This document shows, piece by piece, positions 1 to 8,138 of a stretch of 64,000 bases of DNA (position 1 is the first letter of the stretch; each line of letters opens with the position of its first letter). The notes below the pieces were generated by a model. That model did no database searches, was not told the origin of the DNA, and was given only the letters and a program-made list of their open reading frames with translations. The position numbers were made by a program, and so were the translations under genes. The DNA lies in NCBI RefSeq assembly GCF_017743935.1, contig NZ_JAGHRE010000007.1, positions 124,001-188,000 of the forward strand. The letters are read 5' to 3'. The stretch comes from Tropicibacter sp. R16_0. GTDB taxonomy: Bacteria > Pseudomonadota > Alphaproteobacteria > Rhodobacterales > Rhodobacteraceae.

Positions 1-998
1 ATGACATCGCCGATGACGTGCTGACCATGCTGATGGGCGCAATGGACGCGCTGCAAGTGGGCGATCCTTGGCACATCTCGGCCGACTGCGGACCGGTCAT
101 TGATGAGACCGCACGCAAGGGCATTGCCGATCACATTGCCGTGGCGCGTGCCGACGGTCGGATCCTCAAGGAAATGGCCACTCCGGATCAAGGCACCTTC
201 GTTGCCCCGACATTGATCAAGGTATCCGGTATCGGTGATCTGGAACGCGAGGTTTTTGGGCCGGTTCTGCATGTGGCCCGATTCAAAGCTCAAGATCTTG
301 ACCGGGTGATCGACGACATCAACGCCACTGGCTATGGCCTGACGTTCGGGCTGCACACCCGCATCGACGACCGGGTGCAGCACGTCACGGACGCCATTCA
401 TGCGGGCAACATTTATGTCAACCGCAACCAGATCGGCGCCATCGTTGGCAGTCAACCTTTTGGGGGAGAGGGGCTTTCCGGCACCGGCCCCAAAGCGGGC
501 GGGCCCAACTACATGACCCGTTTCTGCGCCCCGGATCGTCAGTCGACCGAGGACAGCTGGTCCGAAACCATGGCAGAGCTGCCCGCGCCCACAGGCGCAC
601 CCGCAGCACCTGAAACGCAATCCCTGCCCGGCCCAACTGGCGAATCAAACCGATTGACCACCTTGCCCCGGCCACCCTTGTTGTGCCTGGGACCGGGAGC
701 CCAGGCCGTCGCCGCGCAGGCCAAAAGCGTCGAGGCCCATGGCGGCACCGCCATCCGCACCACCGGTATGATCGACCTGCACCGTTTGGAACACGCAGAC
801 GGTTTCGCCGGGGTGCTGTGGTGGGGCGACGCCGACACGGCTGCTCAGATCGAACAGGCCCTGTCGCGCAGAAATGGCCCGATCTTGCCGCTGATCCCGG
901 GCAAACCCGACCGCACCCGCGTCCTGGCCGAGCGTCACGTCTGCGTCGACACCACCGCCGCCGGGGGCAATGCCGCCCTTCTAGGCGGAGCCGCCTAA
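1..998 (+). CDS. putA: Bifunctional proline dehydrogenase / P5C dehydrogenase PutA, C-terminal part (5' end outside window)
   Basis: The reading frame enters the window open at base 3 and ends with TAA at 998, leaving about 331 residues. It is the C-terminal half of the aldehyde-dehydrogenase module that oxidises glutamate semialdehyde (from P5C) to glutamate with NAD+. Visible family signatures are the EVFGPVLHVARF segment and the N-R-N-Q-I-G-A-I-V-G-S-Q-P-F-G-G-E-G-L-S-G-T-G stretch typical of PutA rather than of single-function aldehyde dehydrogenases. A tail of about 150 residues follows, as in other long PutA proteins. The catalytic Cys and the proline dehydrogenase domain would lie upstream of the window. 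Proline catabolism, cytoplasm or membrane-associated. Confidence 0.93.
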   Translation, partial: DIADDVLTMLMGAMDALQVGDPWHISADCGPVIDETARKGIADHIAVARADGRILKEMATPDQGTFVAPTLIKVSGIGDLEREVFGPVLHVARFKAQDLDRVIDDINATGYGLTFGLHTRIDDRVQHVTDAIHAGNIYVNRNQIGAIVGSQPFGGEGLSGTGPKAGGPNYMTRFCAPDRQSTEDSWSETMAELPAPTGAPAAPETQSLPGPTGESNRLTTLPRPPLLCLGPGAQAVAAQAKSVEAHGGTAIRTTGMIDLHRLEHADGFAGVLWWGDADTAAQIEQALSRRNGPILPLIPGKPDRTRVLAERHVCVDTTAAGGNAALLGGAA

Positions 999-1312
999 GG
1001 TAGAGCGTCGCGCGCCTTTTTCTAAATCTAGGCGATTTTCTGAACCTAGTCAGCGCGACGCATCACGCAGTCTTGGCCTAACCGCCAAGCAATTCTGAGC
1101 CGATGTCAGCTACGTGGCCAAAGCGGAATATCCCGTTGAAAGTTCGAATGTCCGCACCGTGCTGCTTCACCAATTGGCTGGTCAAATGACCGGACTGAAG
1201 GGACCCCCGCATGGAAATTCCGGAGAGCGGTTAGGTATTTAGTGGGTATTGGGGCTGCGAGAGAGCCGTCAAAGCAAGGGCAGGAATGCGAGACAAAACG
1301 GCACTTACAAGT
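999..1312. other. Intergenic region putA / RidA-family gene
   Basis: This 314-bp stretch lies between the putA stop and the stop of the convergent RidA-family gene. Apart from the nested inverted repeat at 1005-1061 I see no coding frame with credible start and composition, no RNA gene and no clear repeat. It is visibly less GC-rich than the flanking putA sequence. Confidence 0.5.
1005..1061. terminator. Nested inverted repeat just after putA
   Basis: GCGTCGCG at 1005-1012 pairs with CGCGACGC at 1054-1061, and inside it CTAGG at 1028-1032 pairs with CCTAG at 1045-1049. It begins 7 bases after the putA stop. A T-rich stretch lies inside the loop rather than after the stem, so it is not a textbook terminator. 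A role in ending putA transcription or stabilising its 3' end is inferred from position only. Confidence 0.35.
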
Positions 1313-1798
1313 TCAGGGCTTGATCAATACTTCACCTTCAATCTCCATAGCGAACCCAAGCGGCAATCCGGACACGCCGATTGCAGAGCGTGCGTGACGA
1401 CCAACGTCATTGCCGAATACCTCGATTACAAGGTCGCTAAATCCATTCACTACAACATGTTGCTCCGAATAGCCTGGCGCAGACGTCACCATTCCAAAGA
1501 CGCGGACCCAACCCACTATTCGCGACAATTCTCCAATTTCTGCCTTAAGGTTCGCTAACACGCTCAGCGCCACTTCGCGGGCTTCCACATATCCTTGGTC
1601 TGTGGTGATGTCGGCTCCAACAACTCCAAAGGGACCAGCAATACTACCATCCATCGCACTTTTAGGGTGTCCCGAAAAAAGCACCCGGTCACCTCTGATG
1701 TTCACGAACTCGAAGGGTAAGCGTAAGCCCTCTGGCAGCTTAGTCGGTTGCGGCAATTTCAAACCCAATTGTTCCAATCTGCTTTCAGGTGTCGGCAT
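1313..1798 (-). CDS. RidA family protein (YjgF/YER057c/UK114 superfamily)
   Basis: 161 residues, matching the longer RidA branch rather than the 128-residue canonical RidA. Family-typical features are the central V-x-x-D-I-T-x-x-Q-G-Y-x-x-A-R segment (about residues 60-80), Leu-rich L-A-N-L-K and the C-terminal R-S-A-I-G-V-S-G-L-P-L-G-F-A-M-E-I-E-G. RidA proteins deaminate reactive enamine/imine intermediates made by PLP enzymes; this branch is often annotated only as RidA family. The exact substrate cannot be read from sequence. It is convergent to putA, stands alone, and its codons look somewhat more AT-rich than its neighbours, so recent acquisition is possible but unproven. Confidence 0.85.
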   Translation of the reverse strand: MPTPESRLEQLGLKLPQPTKLPEGLRLPFEFVNIRGDRVLFSGHPKSAMDGSIAGPFGVVGADITTDQGYVEAREVALSVLANLKAEIGELSRIVGWVRVFGMVTSAPGYSEQHVVVNGFSDLVIEVFGNDVGRHARSAIGVSGLPLGFAMEIEGEVLIKP

Positions 1799-2010
1799 AC
1801 CTTGTCCTCAGTTCAACTGGTGCTCCGACAGGCTAAACCACATGGAGATGAATGTCTTCATTAGGCTAGAACCAGACGTTCGTGATTTGTGCTAGATCAG
1901 AAGACATGAAGGCGAGCCGGATCAGTTTTGGTCGCAAAGAGCAAAATTGCCCGATGTTCAAGACCTAACCTCTCTTGACGCTGGACTGCTTTCGGCCCAG
2001 CGTCAGCCCC

Positions 2011-2754
2011 ATGTTACCCATCCGCGACCACAACCCCTCCGGGCGCACGCCCTATGTCGTCTACGCTCTGATGGCGGCCAACATCCTGATCTTCCTCAGC
2101 TATGTGGGCATCCTGAACGACGCGCCCTTGATCAACCGCTTCTTCTTTGACTGGGCCCTGATCCCCGCCCGCACCGCCGACGGCTTTGCGCCAGAGACGT
2201 TGATCAGCTCGATGTTCCTGCACGGCGGCTGGATGCATCTGGCGGGCAACATGCTGTTTTTGTGGATCTTCGGCGACAACATGGAGGACGAGATGGGACA
2301 TGTCCCCTTTCTGATCTTCTATCTGGTCAGCGGAGTGGGCGCGTCGTTGTTGCACGTACTGGCCTCGCCCTCATCCACAGTCCCGCTGGTCGGGGCTTCG
2401 GGGGCCATTGCGGGTGTCATGGGCGGCTATCTGCTGCTCTTTCCCAAAGCGCGCGTTGATATCCTGCTGATCCTGATCATCTATTTTCGCGTCTTTTCCA
2501 TCCCCGCTTTTGTCATGCTGGGCGTTTGGCTGGGCATGCAGTTTCTGGGGGGCATTGGGTCCAACCCGGACGAGGGCGGCGTCGCCTATTGGGCGCATGC
2601 AGGCGGCTTCTTCGTGGGGCTCGTCTTGTGCATCCCGCTCTGGCTCAAACGCGGTGGAGTAGCGTATTGGGATCGCACCCATGGTCATCCGCCCCATCCC
2701 GAACATGAATACCGTTTCTCAGCCTCGCGCATTCCAAAGGTGCCACGCAAATGA
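2011..2754 (+). CDS. Rhomboid family intramembrane serine protease
   Basis: 247 residues from the ATG at 2011; a TTG 36 bases earlier is open but lacks conserved sequence. The family begins with the P-I-R-D-H-N-P-S-G-R-T-P motif seen here at residues 3-14. Membrane segments are visible at about 15-35, 68-88, 98-118, 125-145, 150-180 and 195-213. The catalytic Ser is S130 in G-A-S-G-A-I-A-G, the catalytic His is H196 in W-A-H-A-G-G-F, and N80 in H-L-x-G-N-M lies in the oxyanion region. It cleaves membrane proteins within the inner membrane; the substrate is unknown. The next gene overlaps its stop by 4 bases, so the two are co-translated. Confidence 0.93.
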   Translation: MLPIRDHNPSGRTPYVVYALMAANILIFLSYVGILNDAPLINRFFFDWALIPARTADGFAPETLISSMFLHGGWMHLAGNMLFLWIFGDNMEDEMGHVPFLIFYLVSGVGASLLHVLASPSSTVPLVGASGAIAGVMGGYLLLFPKARVDILLILIIYFRVFSIPAFVMLGVWLGMQFLGGIGSNPDEGGVAYWAHAGGFFVGLVLCIPLWLKRGGVAYWDRTHGHPPHPEHEYRFSASRIPKVPRK

Positions 2755-3122
2755 CCGAGACCCTGACCGCCAGCTGCCATTGCGGCGCAGTCGAACTTGA
2801 GGCCGAATTCCCGCAAGGCTTGGCCTCGGCCGCCCGTTGCGACTGTTCCTTCTGTCGCCGCCGCGGCGCCGCTGCGGTCACCGCCATCGCCGCCAGCCTG
2901 CGGGTAACCAAAGGCGCCGAAAACCTGACGCTCTACACTTGGGGCACGGGCACCGCGAAACACCATTTCTGCAAGATCTGCGGCATCTACACCCACCATC
3001 AACGCCGCTCGGACCCGTCCGAATGCGGCGTTAACCTGGGCTGTATCAAAGACGTCAACCCACGCGACCACGACCCGATCCCCTGGCATGACGGTGTGAA
3101 TCATCCGTCGGATCAGACATAA
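2751..3122 (+). CDS. GFA family protein (CENP-V/GFA zinc domain)
   Basis: 123 residues in an ATGA overlap with the rhomboid gene. Zinc-binding cysteines fit the GFA fold: C9 and C11 (C-H-C-G), C30, C32 and C35 (C-D-C-S-F-C), C74 and C77 (F-C-K-I-C-G) and C92. The founding member was called glutathione-dependent formaldehyde-activating enzyme, but most family members have no proven activity, so only the fold should be taken as secure. Tight coupling to the rhomboid protease is the only functional hint. A strong stem-loop follows directly after the stop. Confidence 0.88.
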   Translation: MTETLTASCHCGAVELEAEFPQGLASAARCDCSFCRRRGAAAVTAIAASLRVTKGAENLTLYTWGTGTAKHHFCKICGIYTHHQRRSDPSECGVNLGCIKDVNPRDHDPIPWHDGVNHPSDQT

Positions 3123-3123
3123 A

Positions 3124-3143
3124 AAGGAGCCCTCGGGCTCCTT
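3124..3143. terminator. Bidirectional stem-loop terminator
   Basis: Perfect inverted repeat AAGGAGCCC / GGGCTCCTT with an A-run on the left side and a T-containing run on the right. It lies between the convergent GFA and SuhB-type genes and can serve both. Confidence 0.75.
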
Positions 3144-3180
3144 CAATTGACTTAAACCTTGCTTGGATCCGGCTTCGACC

Positions 3181-3966
3181 TCAGCCGCGGATCACCTTGG
3201 CAAAGGTTTCAAAGATCGGCTCGTTGGCGCAGATCACTTCGCCATCCGACAGGATGTGTCCTTCGGGGTCGATGGCTTGTGCAAAGCCACCTGCCTCTTT
3301 CACAAGAATGATACCCGCTGCCATGTCCCAAGCGTTCAGACGGCGTTCCCAGAAACCCTCGTAACGACCGGCTGCAACATAGGCCATGTCGAGCGCGGCG
3401 GAGCCCCAGCGGCGAACACCTGCACAGGCAGGCATCAACCGCGCCAAATCCTGCAAGGTCGCTGGCAGATCAGAGCGTCCACCAAACGGCAGGCCGGTGG
3501 CAAAGATCGATTCGATCATGCGATGACGGCCCGACACGCGGATGCGGCTTTCGTTCATCCAGGCGCCTGCGCCCTTTTCGGCAAAGAACATTTCGTCCTT
3601 GGCTGCGTCATAAATCACGCCAGCGACGATCTTGCCCTTGTGTTCCAACGCAATCGAGATCGCCCAATGTGGCAGACCATGCAAAAAGTTGGTGGTGCCA
3701 TCCAGTGGATCCACGATCCAGCGGCGGGTGGGGTCTTCGCCCTCGATCTCGCCGCCCTCTTCTGCGATCCAGCCATAGGTCGGACGCGCGCCCAGCAGTT
3801 CTTCTTTCAGGATCGCCTCGGCCGCGATATCGGCTTTGGAGACAAAGTCCCCGGCGCCTTTCATCGACACCTGCAGGTTTTCAACCTCGCGAAAGTCTTT
3901 CACAAGGGAACGCCCCGCTTTACGCGCGGCCTTTTGCATGATGTTGAGGTTTGCACTGCCAATCAT
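3181..3966 (-). CDS. suhB: Inositol monophosphatase family protein (SuhB type)
   Basis: 261 residues. Metal-dependent phosphatase of the IMPase fold. Metal ligands are visible as E70 in W-I-A-E-E-G-G and D86 and D89 in W-I-V-D-P-L-D-G-T-T-N-F; the C-terminal W-D-M-A-A-G motif supplies the last Asp. SuhB-type proteins hydrolyse inositol-1-phosphate and related phosphates, and in enterobacteria SuhB also assists rRNA antitermination. Start ATG at 3966 is supported by CAGGAG seven bases ahead. Single gene; its 3' end meets the terminator at 3124-3143. Confidence 0.93.
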   Translation of the reverse strand: MIGSANLNIMQKAARKAGRSLVKDFREVENLQVSMKGAGDFVSKADIAAEAILKEELLGARPTYGWIAEEGGEIEGEDPTRRWIVDPLDGTTNFLHGLPHWAISIALEHKGKIVAGVIYDAAKDEMFFAEKGAGAWMNESRIRVSGRHRMIESIFATGLPFGGRSDLPATLQDLARLMPACAGVRRWGSAALDMAYVAAGRYEGFWERRLNAWDMAAGIILVKEAGGFAQAIDPEGHILSDGEVICANEPIFETFAKVIRG

Positions 3967-4142
3967 CGGGTGGGCTCCTGTTCGGTCAGATCGCGCGTAT
4001 ACTTGGACCGGACGCTCTTGCCAAGAGGCAGCTTTTGCATGGCTGCCCCCGTACTTTCGCCTATCGTGGCGTTACAAAACGCCAATGCTTGTCTTGCCCG
4101 CACACTCGCCTAACCTGTCGCCCAACAGGGAGGAGCAAGTCA

Positions 4143-5183
4143 ATGACCGAACAGATGTACCGCGTGGCCCTGGCCAGTCGCCCCACCGGCGCGCCCGAGG
4201 CCGCCAACTTCAGCTATGAAAGCGCACCCATTCCGACGCCTGGCGAGGGCGAGGTGCTGGTCCGCGTCCATTACATGTCGCTTGACCCGTACATGCGGGG
4301 CCGAATGGATGACGCCAAATCCTATGCGGCGCCCGTGCCCATCGGCGGTACCATGGAAGGGGGCGGTGTGGGCGAAATCATCGCCTCTAACAGCCCACAT
4401 TTTGCGCCCGGCGACTTTGCGTTTGGCATGTTCGGCTGGGCCACCCATGCGGTGCAGCCTGCCAACATGATGCGCAAAATCGACCCGAACCAGATGCCGA
4501 TCACAACTGCGCTTGGCGTGCTCGGCATGCCGGGCTTCACCGGCTGGTATGGGTTGACCGAGCTGGGTCGGCCCAAGGCGGGCGAGACATTGGTTGTTGC
4601 CGCCGCCACTGGTCCGGTTGGCTCGATGGTGGGCCAAATCGCGCGATTGGCCGGGTTGCGGACGGTGGGCATCGCGGGCGGGGCAGACAAATGCAAGCTT
4701 GCGACCGAGACCTTTGGCTTTGATGCCTGCCTGGATCACCGCGCCTATTCCGACGCCAAAGCCTTGCGCGCAGATCTGAAACAGGCCTGCCCCGACGGGG
4801 TCGACATCTATTTCGAGAACGTGGGCGGCAAAGTGCTCGAAGCGGTGATGCCGCTGATGAACCCACATGGCCGCATCCCGATCTGCGGCATGATCAGCTG
4901 GTACAATGCAGGCGGTTTGGGAGCCGGAGCGTCTGACCCGGGTCTGAGTGCGCCGGGGTTATGGCGCACGATCCTGGTGAACTTCCTGAGTGTGAACGGC
5001 TTCATCATCTCAAACCACTTTGACCGCTATCCGGAATTCCTTGGACAGATTGCTCCCAAGATCGCCAGCGGAGAGATCCGCTATGTCGAGGACATCGCCG
5101 AAGGGCTGGAAAACGCGCCACAAGCCTTCATGTCGATGCTGGGTGGCGGCAACATGGGCAAACAGATCGTCAAAGTTCTCTGA
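4143..5183 (+). CDS. NADP-dependent oxidoreductase (zinc-free MDR family, CurA-like)
   Basis: 346 residues from the ATG at 4143, chosen because AGGAG stands just ahead and because upstream extensions lack conserved sequence. The N-terminal catalytic domain shows the S-L-D-P-Y-M-R-G-R-M signature of the medium-chain reductase branch that includes prostaglandin reductase and E. coli CurA. The nucleotide-binding motif is A-A-T-G-P-V-G-S-M-V-G-Q-I-A (about residues 155-170), and F-E-N-V-G-G follows. No catalytic zinc cysteines are present. It would reduce enone double bonds with NADPH; the natural substrate is unknown. A perfect 25-bp hairpin follows the stop. Confidence 0.9.
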   Translation: MTEQMYRVALASRPTGAPEAANFSYESAPIPTPGEGEVLVRVHYMSLDPYMRGRMDDAKSYAAPVPIGGTMEGGGVGEIIASNSPHFAPGDFAFGMFGWATHAVQPANMMRKIDPNQMPITTALGVLGMPGFTGWYGLTELGRPKAGETLVVAAATGPVGSMVGQIARLAGLRTVGIAGGADKCKLATETFGFDACLDHRAYSDAKALRADLKQACPDGVDIYFENVGGKVLEAVMPLMNPHGRIPICGMISWYNAGGLGAGASDPGLSAPGLWRTILVNFLSVNGFIISNHFDRYPEFLGQIAPKIASGEIRYVEDIAEGLENAPQAFMSMLGGGNMGKQIVKVL

Positions 5184-5203
5184 CGGATCCGTATCACGAG
5201 ACC

Positions 5204-5262
5204 GCGCGGGGGCGGCGGCCATATGGGCAGGCACCCCGCCCATATGGCCGCCGCCCCCGCGC
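5204..5262. terminator. Perfect 25-bp stem hairpin between convergent genes
   Basis: Bases 5204-5228 are the exact reverse complement of 5238-5262, with a 9-base loop at 5229-5237. The arm carries CATATG, GGCGGC and a G-run. It starts 20 bases after the oxidoreductase stop and ends 8 bases before the metR stop. There is no T-tract, so it is not a classical intrinsic terminator. It does not match the repeat family found elsewhere in the window. Confidence 0.6.
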
Positions 5263-5270
5263 CACCGCTC

Positions 5271-6176
5271 CTATTGCGACTGGAGTTTCTTGGCCTCGAC
5301 GCTCGCCAGATTGATCAGCTTCTGTACGAACGGTTTCTCCAGGTCCTCGGACCTGACCGCAGCGTACAGGCGTCGGGTGATCCCCGCCTCGGTCAACGGA
5401 CGTGTCACATAGTCCGAACTGTACTTCACCTCGCGCACAACCCAATCAGGCAACACCGAGATCCCTCGGTTCGACGCGACAAGAAGCAAAATCACCGCCG
5501 TCAGTTCCACCTGCCGGATCATCGCCGGTTCCACCTTGGCCGGGATCAACAACTGGCTGAACACATCCAGGCGCGTCCGCTCGACCGGATAGGTGATCAA
5601 GGTTTGGCCGCGAAAATCCTCAGCTTCTATGAATGGCTTTTCCGCCAGAGCATGAGTGGCCGCAGCAACAAACACCGCCTTGTAGTCAAAAAGCTCTATG
5701 AACTCGACGCCTGGCAATTCCTCTGGGTCCGAGGACACCACCAAATCCACCTCTTCCTTTTGCAAGGCGGGCAAGGCGTCGAACGCCAGTCCTGGGCGGA
5801 TGTCCACATCCACATCCGGCCAGCTTTTGCGAAATTGCTCAAGTACCGGGAACAACCATTCGAAACAGGCATGACATTCGATTGCGATATGCATCCGCCC
5901 CGTCTTGCCATCCCGCAGCGAGGAAAACTCGGCCTGCGCTGCCTCGACCTGCGGCAGAACTTGTTCTGCAAGCCGCAACAACCGCAAACCCGCCGCCGAA
6001 AGCTTCATCGGCTTTGATCTACGTATGAAGAGCTCGACGCCCGCTTGGTCCTCAAGTCCCTTGATCTGATGACTGAGCGCCGATTGCGTGATGTTCAACT
6101 GATCCGCCGCGCGCGCCAATCCACCGCACTCGTGGATGGCTTTGATCGTCCTGAGGTGTCGGAATTCGATGTGCAT
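5271..6176 (-). CDS. metR: LysR family transcriptional regulator MetR
   Basis: 301 residues from the ATG at 6176; an upstream in-frame start would run into the preceding small gene. Winged helix-turn-helix at residues 1-60 (I-E-F-R-H-L-R-T-I...S-A-L-S-H-Q-I-K-G-L-E), then a co-inducer domain. The I-E-C-H-A-C-F-E-W-L-F-P-V-L segment is characteristic of MetR, the homocysteine-responsive activator of methionine genes. It is transcribed away from metF, its classical target, and follows a small membrane-protein gene with a 4-base gap, so those two are probably one transcript. Identification rests on sequence and the divergent metF context. Confidence 0.88.
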   Translation of the reverse strand: MHIEFRHLRTIKAIHECGGLARAADQLNITQSALSHQIKGLEDQAGVELFIRRSKPMKLSAAGLRLLRLAEQVLPQVEAAQAEFSSLRDGKTGRMHIAIECHACFEWLFPVLEQFRKSWPDVDVDIRPGLAFDALPALQKEEVDLVVSSDPEELPGVEFIELFDYKAVFVAAATHALAEKPFIEAEDFRGQTLITYPVERTRLDVFSQLLIPAKVEPAMIRQVELTAVILLLVASNRGISVLPDWVVREVKYSSDYVTRPLTEAGITRRLYAAVRSEDLEKPFVQKLINLASVEAKKLQSQ

Positions 6177-6180
6177 GAAT

Positions 6181-6375
6181 CTACTCTCGATCGCGAACCG
6201 AGTCCGCAATCATTTGCTCAGTCCTGTATTGGCTTAGCGCATAAACGGCCCAAATCGCTGCGGGTATCCAACCGATCAGAGTCAGCTGTAAAATCAGGCA
6301 AAACAGTCCCTGCCAAGGGCGTCCGATTGTGAAAAACACAACCGGGGGCAGCAGCAGCGCCAACAATAACCTCAT
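6181..6375 (-). CDS. YqaE/Pmp3 family small membrane protein (UPF0057)
   Basis: 64 residues. The start is the ATG at 6375, preceded by GAGG; longer in-frame extensions upstream are not conserved. It has the family layout: a first hydrophobic helix (M-R-L-L-L-A-L-L-L-P-P), a short polar turn with G-R-P, and a second helix with L-I-G-W-I-P-A-A-I-W-A. Pmp3/YqaE proteins are small plasma-membrane proteolipids linked to ion and stress homeostasis; the mechanism is not established. It ends 4 bases before metR starts, an unusual partner for a methionine regulator. Confidence 0.85.
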   Translation of the reverse strand: MRLLLALLLPPVVFFTIGRPWQGLFCLILQLTLIGWIPAAIWAVYALSQYRTEQMIADSVRDRE

Positions 6376-6403
6376 ATCAGCCTCATGTTGTTCTTGAGCA
6401 TTA

Positions 6404-6416
6404 TGAAATTGTCTCA
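6404..6416. promoter_or_regulatory. Candidate MetR operator in the metF upstream region
   Basis: TGAAATTGTCTCA fits the enterobacterial MetR pattern TGAA-N5-TTCA with one mismatch. It lies 40 bases ahead of the metF start and 29 bases ahead of the yqaE-metR transcript start codon, in the only gap between the divergent units. Confidence 0.4.
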
Positions 6417-6455
6417 CAATGCTGCACATGCGACAAGAGGCCAAATCCGAGAGAC

Positions 6456-7337
6456 ATGAGTGAGACACCGATGACCGCGCCTGACATTTCCTTTGAGTTC
6501 TTCCCGCCCCAAAGCCTGGAGGCCTCCTTCCGTCTGTGGGATACGGTTCAAACGCTGGCGCCAATGGATCCGCGTTTTGTCTCGGTCACTTATGGCGCGG
6601 GTGGCACCACGCGCGATCTGACCCGTGACGCAGTGGCAACGTTGCACAAGTCCTCGGGCTTGAATGTGGCGGCGCATCTGACCTGCGTGAATGCCAGCAA
6701 GGTGGAGACCCTTGCCATCGCCGATCAATTTGCGGCGGCCGGGGTCACAGACATTGTGGCCCTGCGCGGCGATCCGCCCAAAGGCGAAGGTCAGTTCACG
6801 CCGCACCCAGATGGCTTTGCAAATTCCGTTGAATTGATCGAGGCGCTGGCCGCCACCGGCAAGTTCAACATCCGCGTCGGCGCCTACCCCGACGTCCACC
6901 CTGAAGCACAGCATGCACAAGCCGACGTCGACTGGCTCAAGCGCAAGCTGGACGCAGGCGCGGATGAGGCGCTGACGCAGTTCTTTTTTGAGGCCGAGAC
7001 GTTCTTTCGGTTCCGCGACGCCTGCGCCAAGGCGGGGATCGACAAGCAGATCACACCCGGCATCCTGCCGATCGAGAACTGGAAAGGCGCGCGCAACTTT
7101 GCCCGCCGCTGTGGTACGAACATCCCGCAATGGGTCGAAGATGCATTTGCCAAAGCCGTCCGCGATGATCGCGAAGACTTGCTGGCAACCGCAATTTGCA
7201 CCGAACTGTGTTCGGATCTGATCGACGGCGGAGTAGACAAACTGCATTTCTACACGCTCAATCGCCCCGAGTTGACGCGCGACGTGTGTCATGCGCTTGG
7301 CGTCGTGCCCAAGGTCGACCTGCAGAACGTTGCGTAA
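6456..7337 (+). CDS. metF: Methylenetetrahydrofolate reductase [NAD(P)H]
   Basis: 293 residues, the usual length of bacterial MetF. FAD-dependent TIM barrel reducing 5,10-methylene-THF to 5-methyl-THF for methionine synthesis. Family motifs are the N-terminal S-F-E-F-F-P-P (catalytic Glu of the E-F-F-P-P loop), S-V-T-Y-G-A-G-G-T-T-R, A-H-L-T-C, A-L-R-G-D-P-P and the C-terminal L-H-F-Y-T-L-N-R-P. The start at 6456 has GAGAG ahead; a second ATG five codons later is possible. Divergent from metR with a candidate MetR site between. Confidence 0.96.
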   Translation: MSETPMTAPDISFEFFPPQSLEASFRLWDTVQTLAPMDPRFVSVTYGAGGTTRDLTRDAVATLHKSSGLNVAAHLTCVNASKVETLAIADQFAAAGVTDIVALRGDPPKGEGQFTPHPDGFANSVELIEALAATGKFNIRVGAYPDVHPEAQHAQADVDWLKRKLDAGADEALTQFFFEAETFFRFRDACAKAGIDKQITPGILPIENWKGARNFARRCGTNIPQWVEDAFAKAVRDDREDLLATAICTELCSDLIDGGVDKLHFYTLNRPELTRDVCHALGVVPKVDLQNVA

Positions 7338-7395
7338 GGCTTGCCGCTCAGCGCGCCGCTGCTAGCGTGGCGGCGCGAAAAGCAGGAGGCGCGCC

Positions 7396-7848
7396 ATGAG
7401 CGACACATTCGACATCACCGACATGTCCGGGCTGGACCTGATGCAGGCCGTGTTGAACGGCGACATCCCCGGCGCGCCGATTGCCAGAACCTTGGGCTTT
7501 GCGCCTTACCTAGTCGAAGAAGGAAAGGTGATCTTTCGCGGAACTCCGACCGAGGCGGCAACCAACCCGCATGGCGGCGTTCATGGCGGCTGGTACGGAA
7601 CGCTGCTCGACAGTTGCATGGCCTGCGCAGTCTGGACGAAAGTGCCTGCCGGATCGACCTATACGACGCTGGAGTACAAGGTGAACATCATCCGCCCGAT
7701 TAAACTGGGCACGCAGATCGAAGCCATCGGCATCACGGATCACGCGGGGCGATCCACAGGGATCGCCCATGGTGAAATTCGCGGAGTCGACGACGGCAAA
7801 CTGTATGCCACAGGGTCCACCACCTGCATCATCATGAAGATGAAATAG
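7396..7848 (+). CDS. PaaI family hotdog-fold thioesterase
   Basis: 150 residues. Hotdog-fold acyl-CoA thioesterase of the PaaI/YbgC-like group, marked by N-P-H-G-G-V-H-G-G-W (residues 57-66) where the HGG loop contacts the thioester, and by the conserved T-T-L-E-Y-K-V-N-I-I-R-P strand. AGGAGG stands before the ATG. It follows metF by 58 bases on the same strand but has no evident link to methionine synthesis. Substrate unknown. Repeat copy A lies downstream. Confidence 0.88.
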   Translation: MSDTFDITDMSGLDLMQAVLNGDIPGAPIARTLGFAPYLVEEGKVIFRGTPTEAATNPHGGVHGGWYGTLLDSCMACAVWTKVPAGSTYTTLEYKVNIIRPIKLGTQIEAIGITDHAGRSTGIAHGEIRGVDDGKLYATGSTTCIIMKMK

Positions 7849-7900
7849 GCTGTCAGCCTGTCATCCTACCAAAAGCAGCCGTCACCTCTGAAGCGATACA

Positions 7901-8101
7901 GGGGGCGCTCCCGCCCGTCGTCGATGCCCCTGGTGGGACATCTCCTCCCGTTGGGCCGAGCCTCGCTGCGCTCGGCGGTTGGCTGATGTGGCAAGACGGC
8001 AGCCCCGATTGAAACCGCGCCGAGCCGAAGGCGAGGCACTCGGCCCAAAGCCGTTAGCGGTACCGACGCAGTCGGGACTGCTCGGGTGCGGGAGCGCCCC
8101 C
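7901..8101 (+). repeat. Dispersed palindromic intergenic repeat, copy A (full length)
   Basis: About 200 bp between the convergent thioesterase and DUF2235 genes. It opens with GGGGGCGCTCCCGCCCG and closes with CGGGTGCGGGAGCGCCCCC, imperfect terminal inverted repeats. Arm 1 (GGGCGGGAG end, with CTCCTCCCGTTGGGCC inside) lies on the left, arm 2 (GCCGTTAGCGG, GACGCAGTCGGGA) on the right. The GC-rich centre contains local hairpins. Copies C, D and E share both arms; B and F share arm 1. Confidence 0.85.
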
Positions 8102-8138
8102 CGAGCCACCGGCGCCAGTGCAAACAATGATAGCTCGT

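Noticed and set aside
1286-1558. Plus-strand frame of 90 codons opposite the RidA-family gene
   Set aside because: Antisense to a clear gene, no family features.
6376-6455. SAM riboswitch ahead of metF
   Set aside because: Gap is 80 bases with no convincing aptamer stems; MetR control explains the arrangement better.
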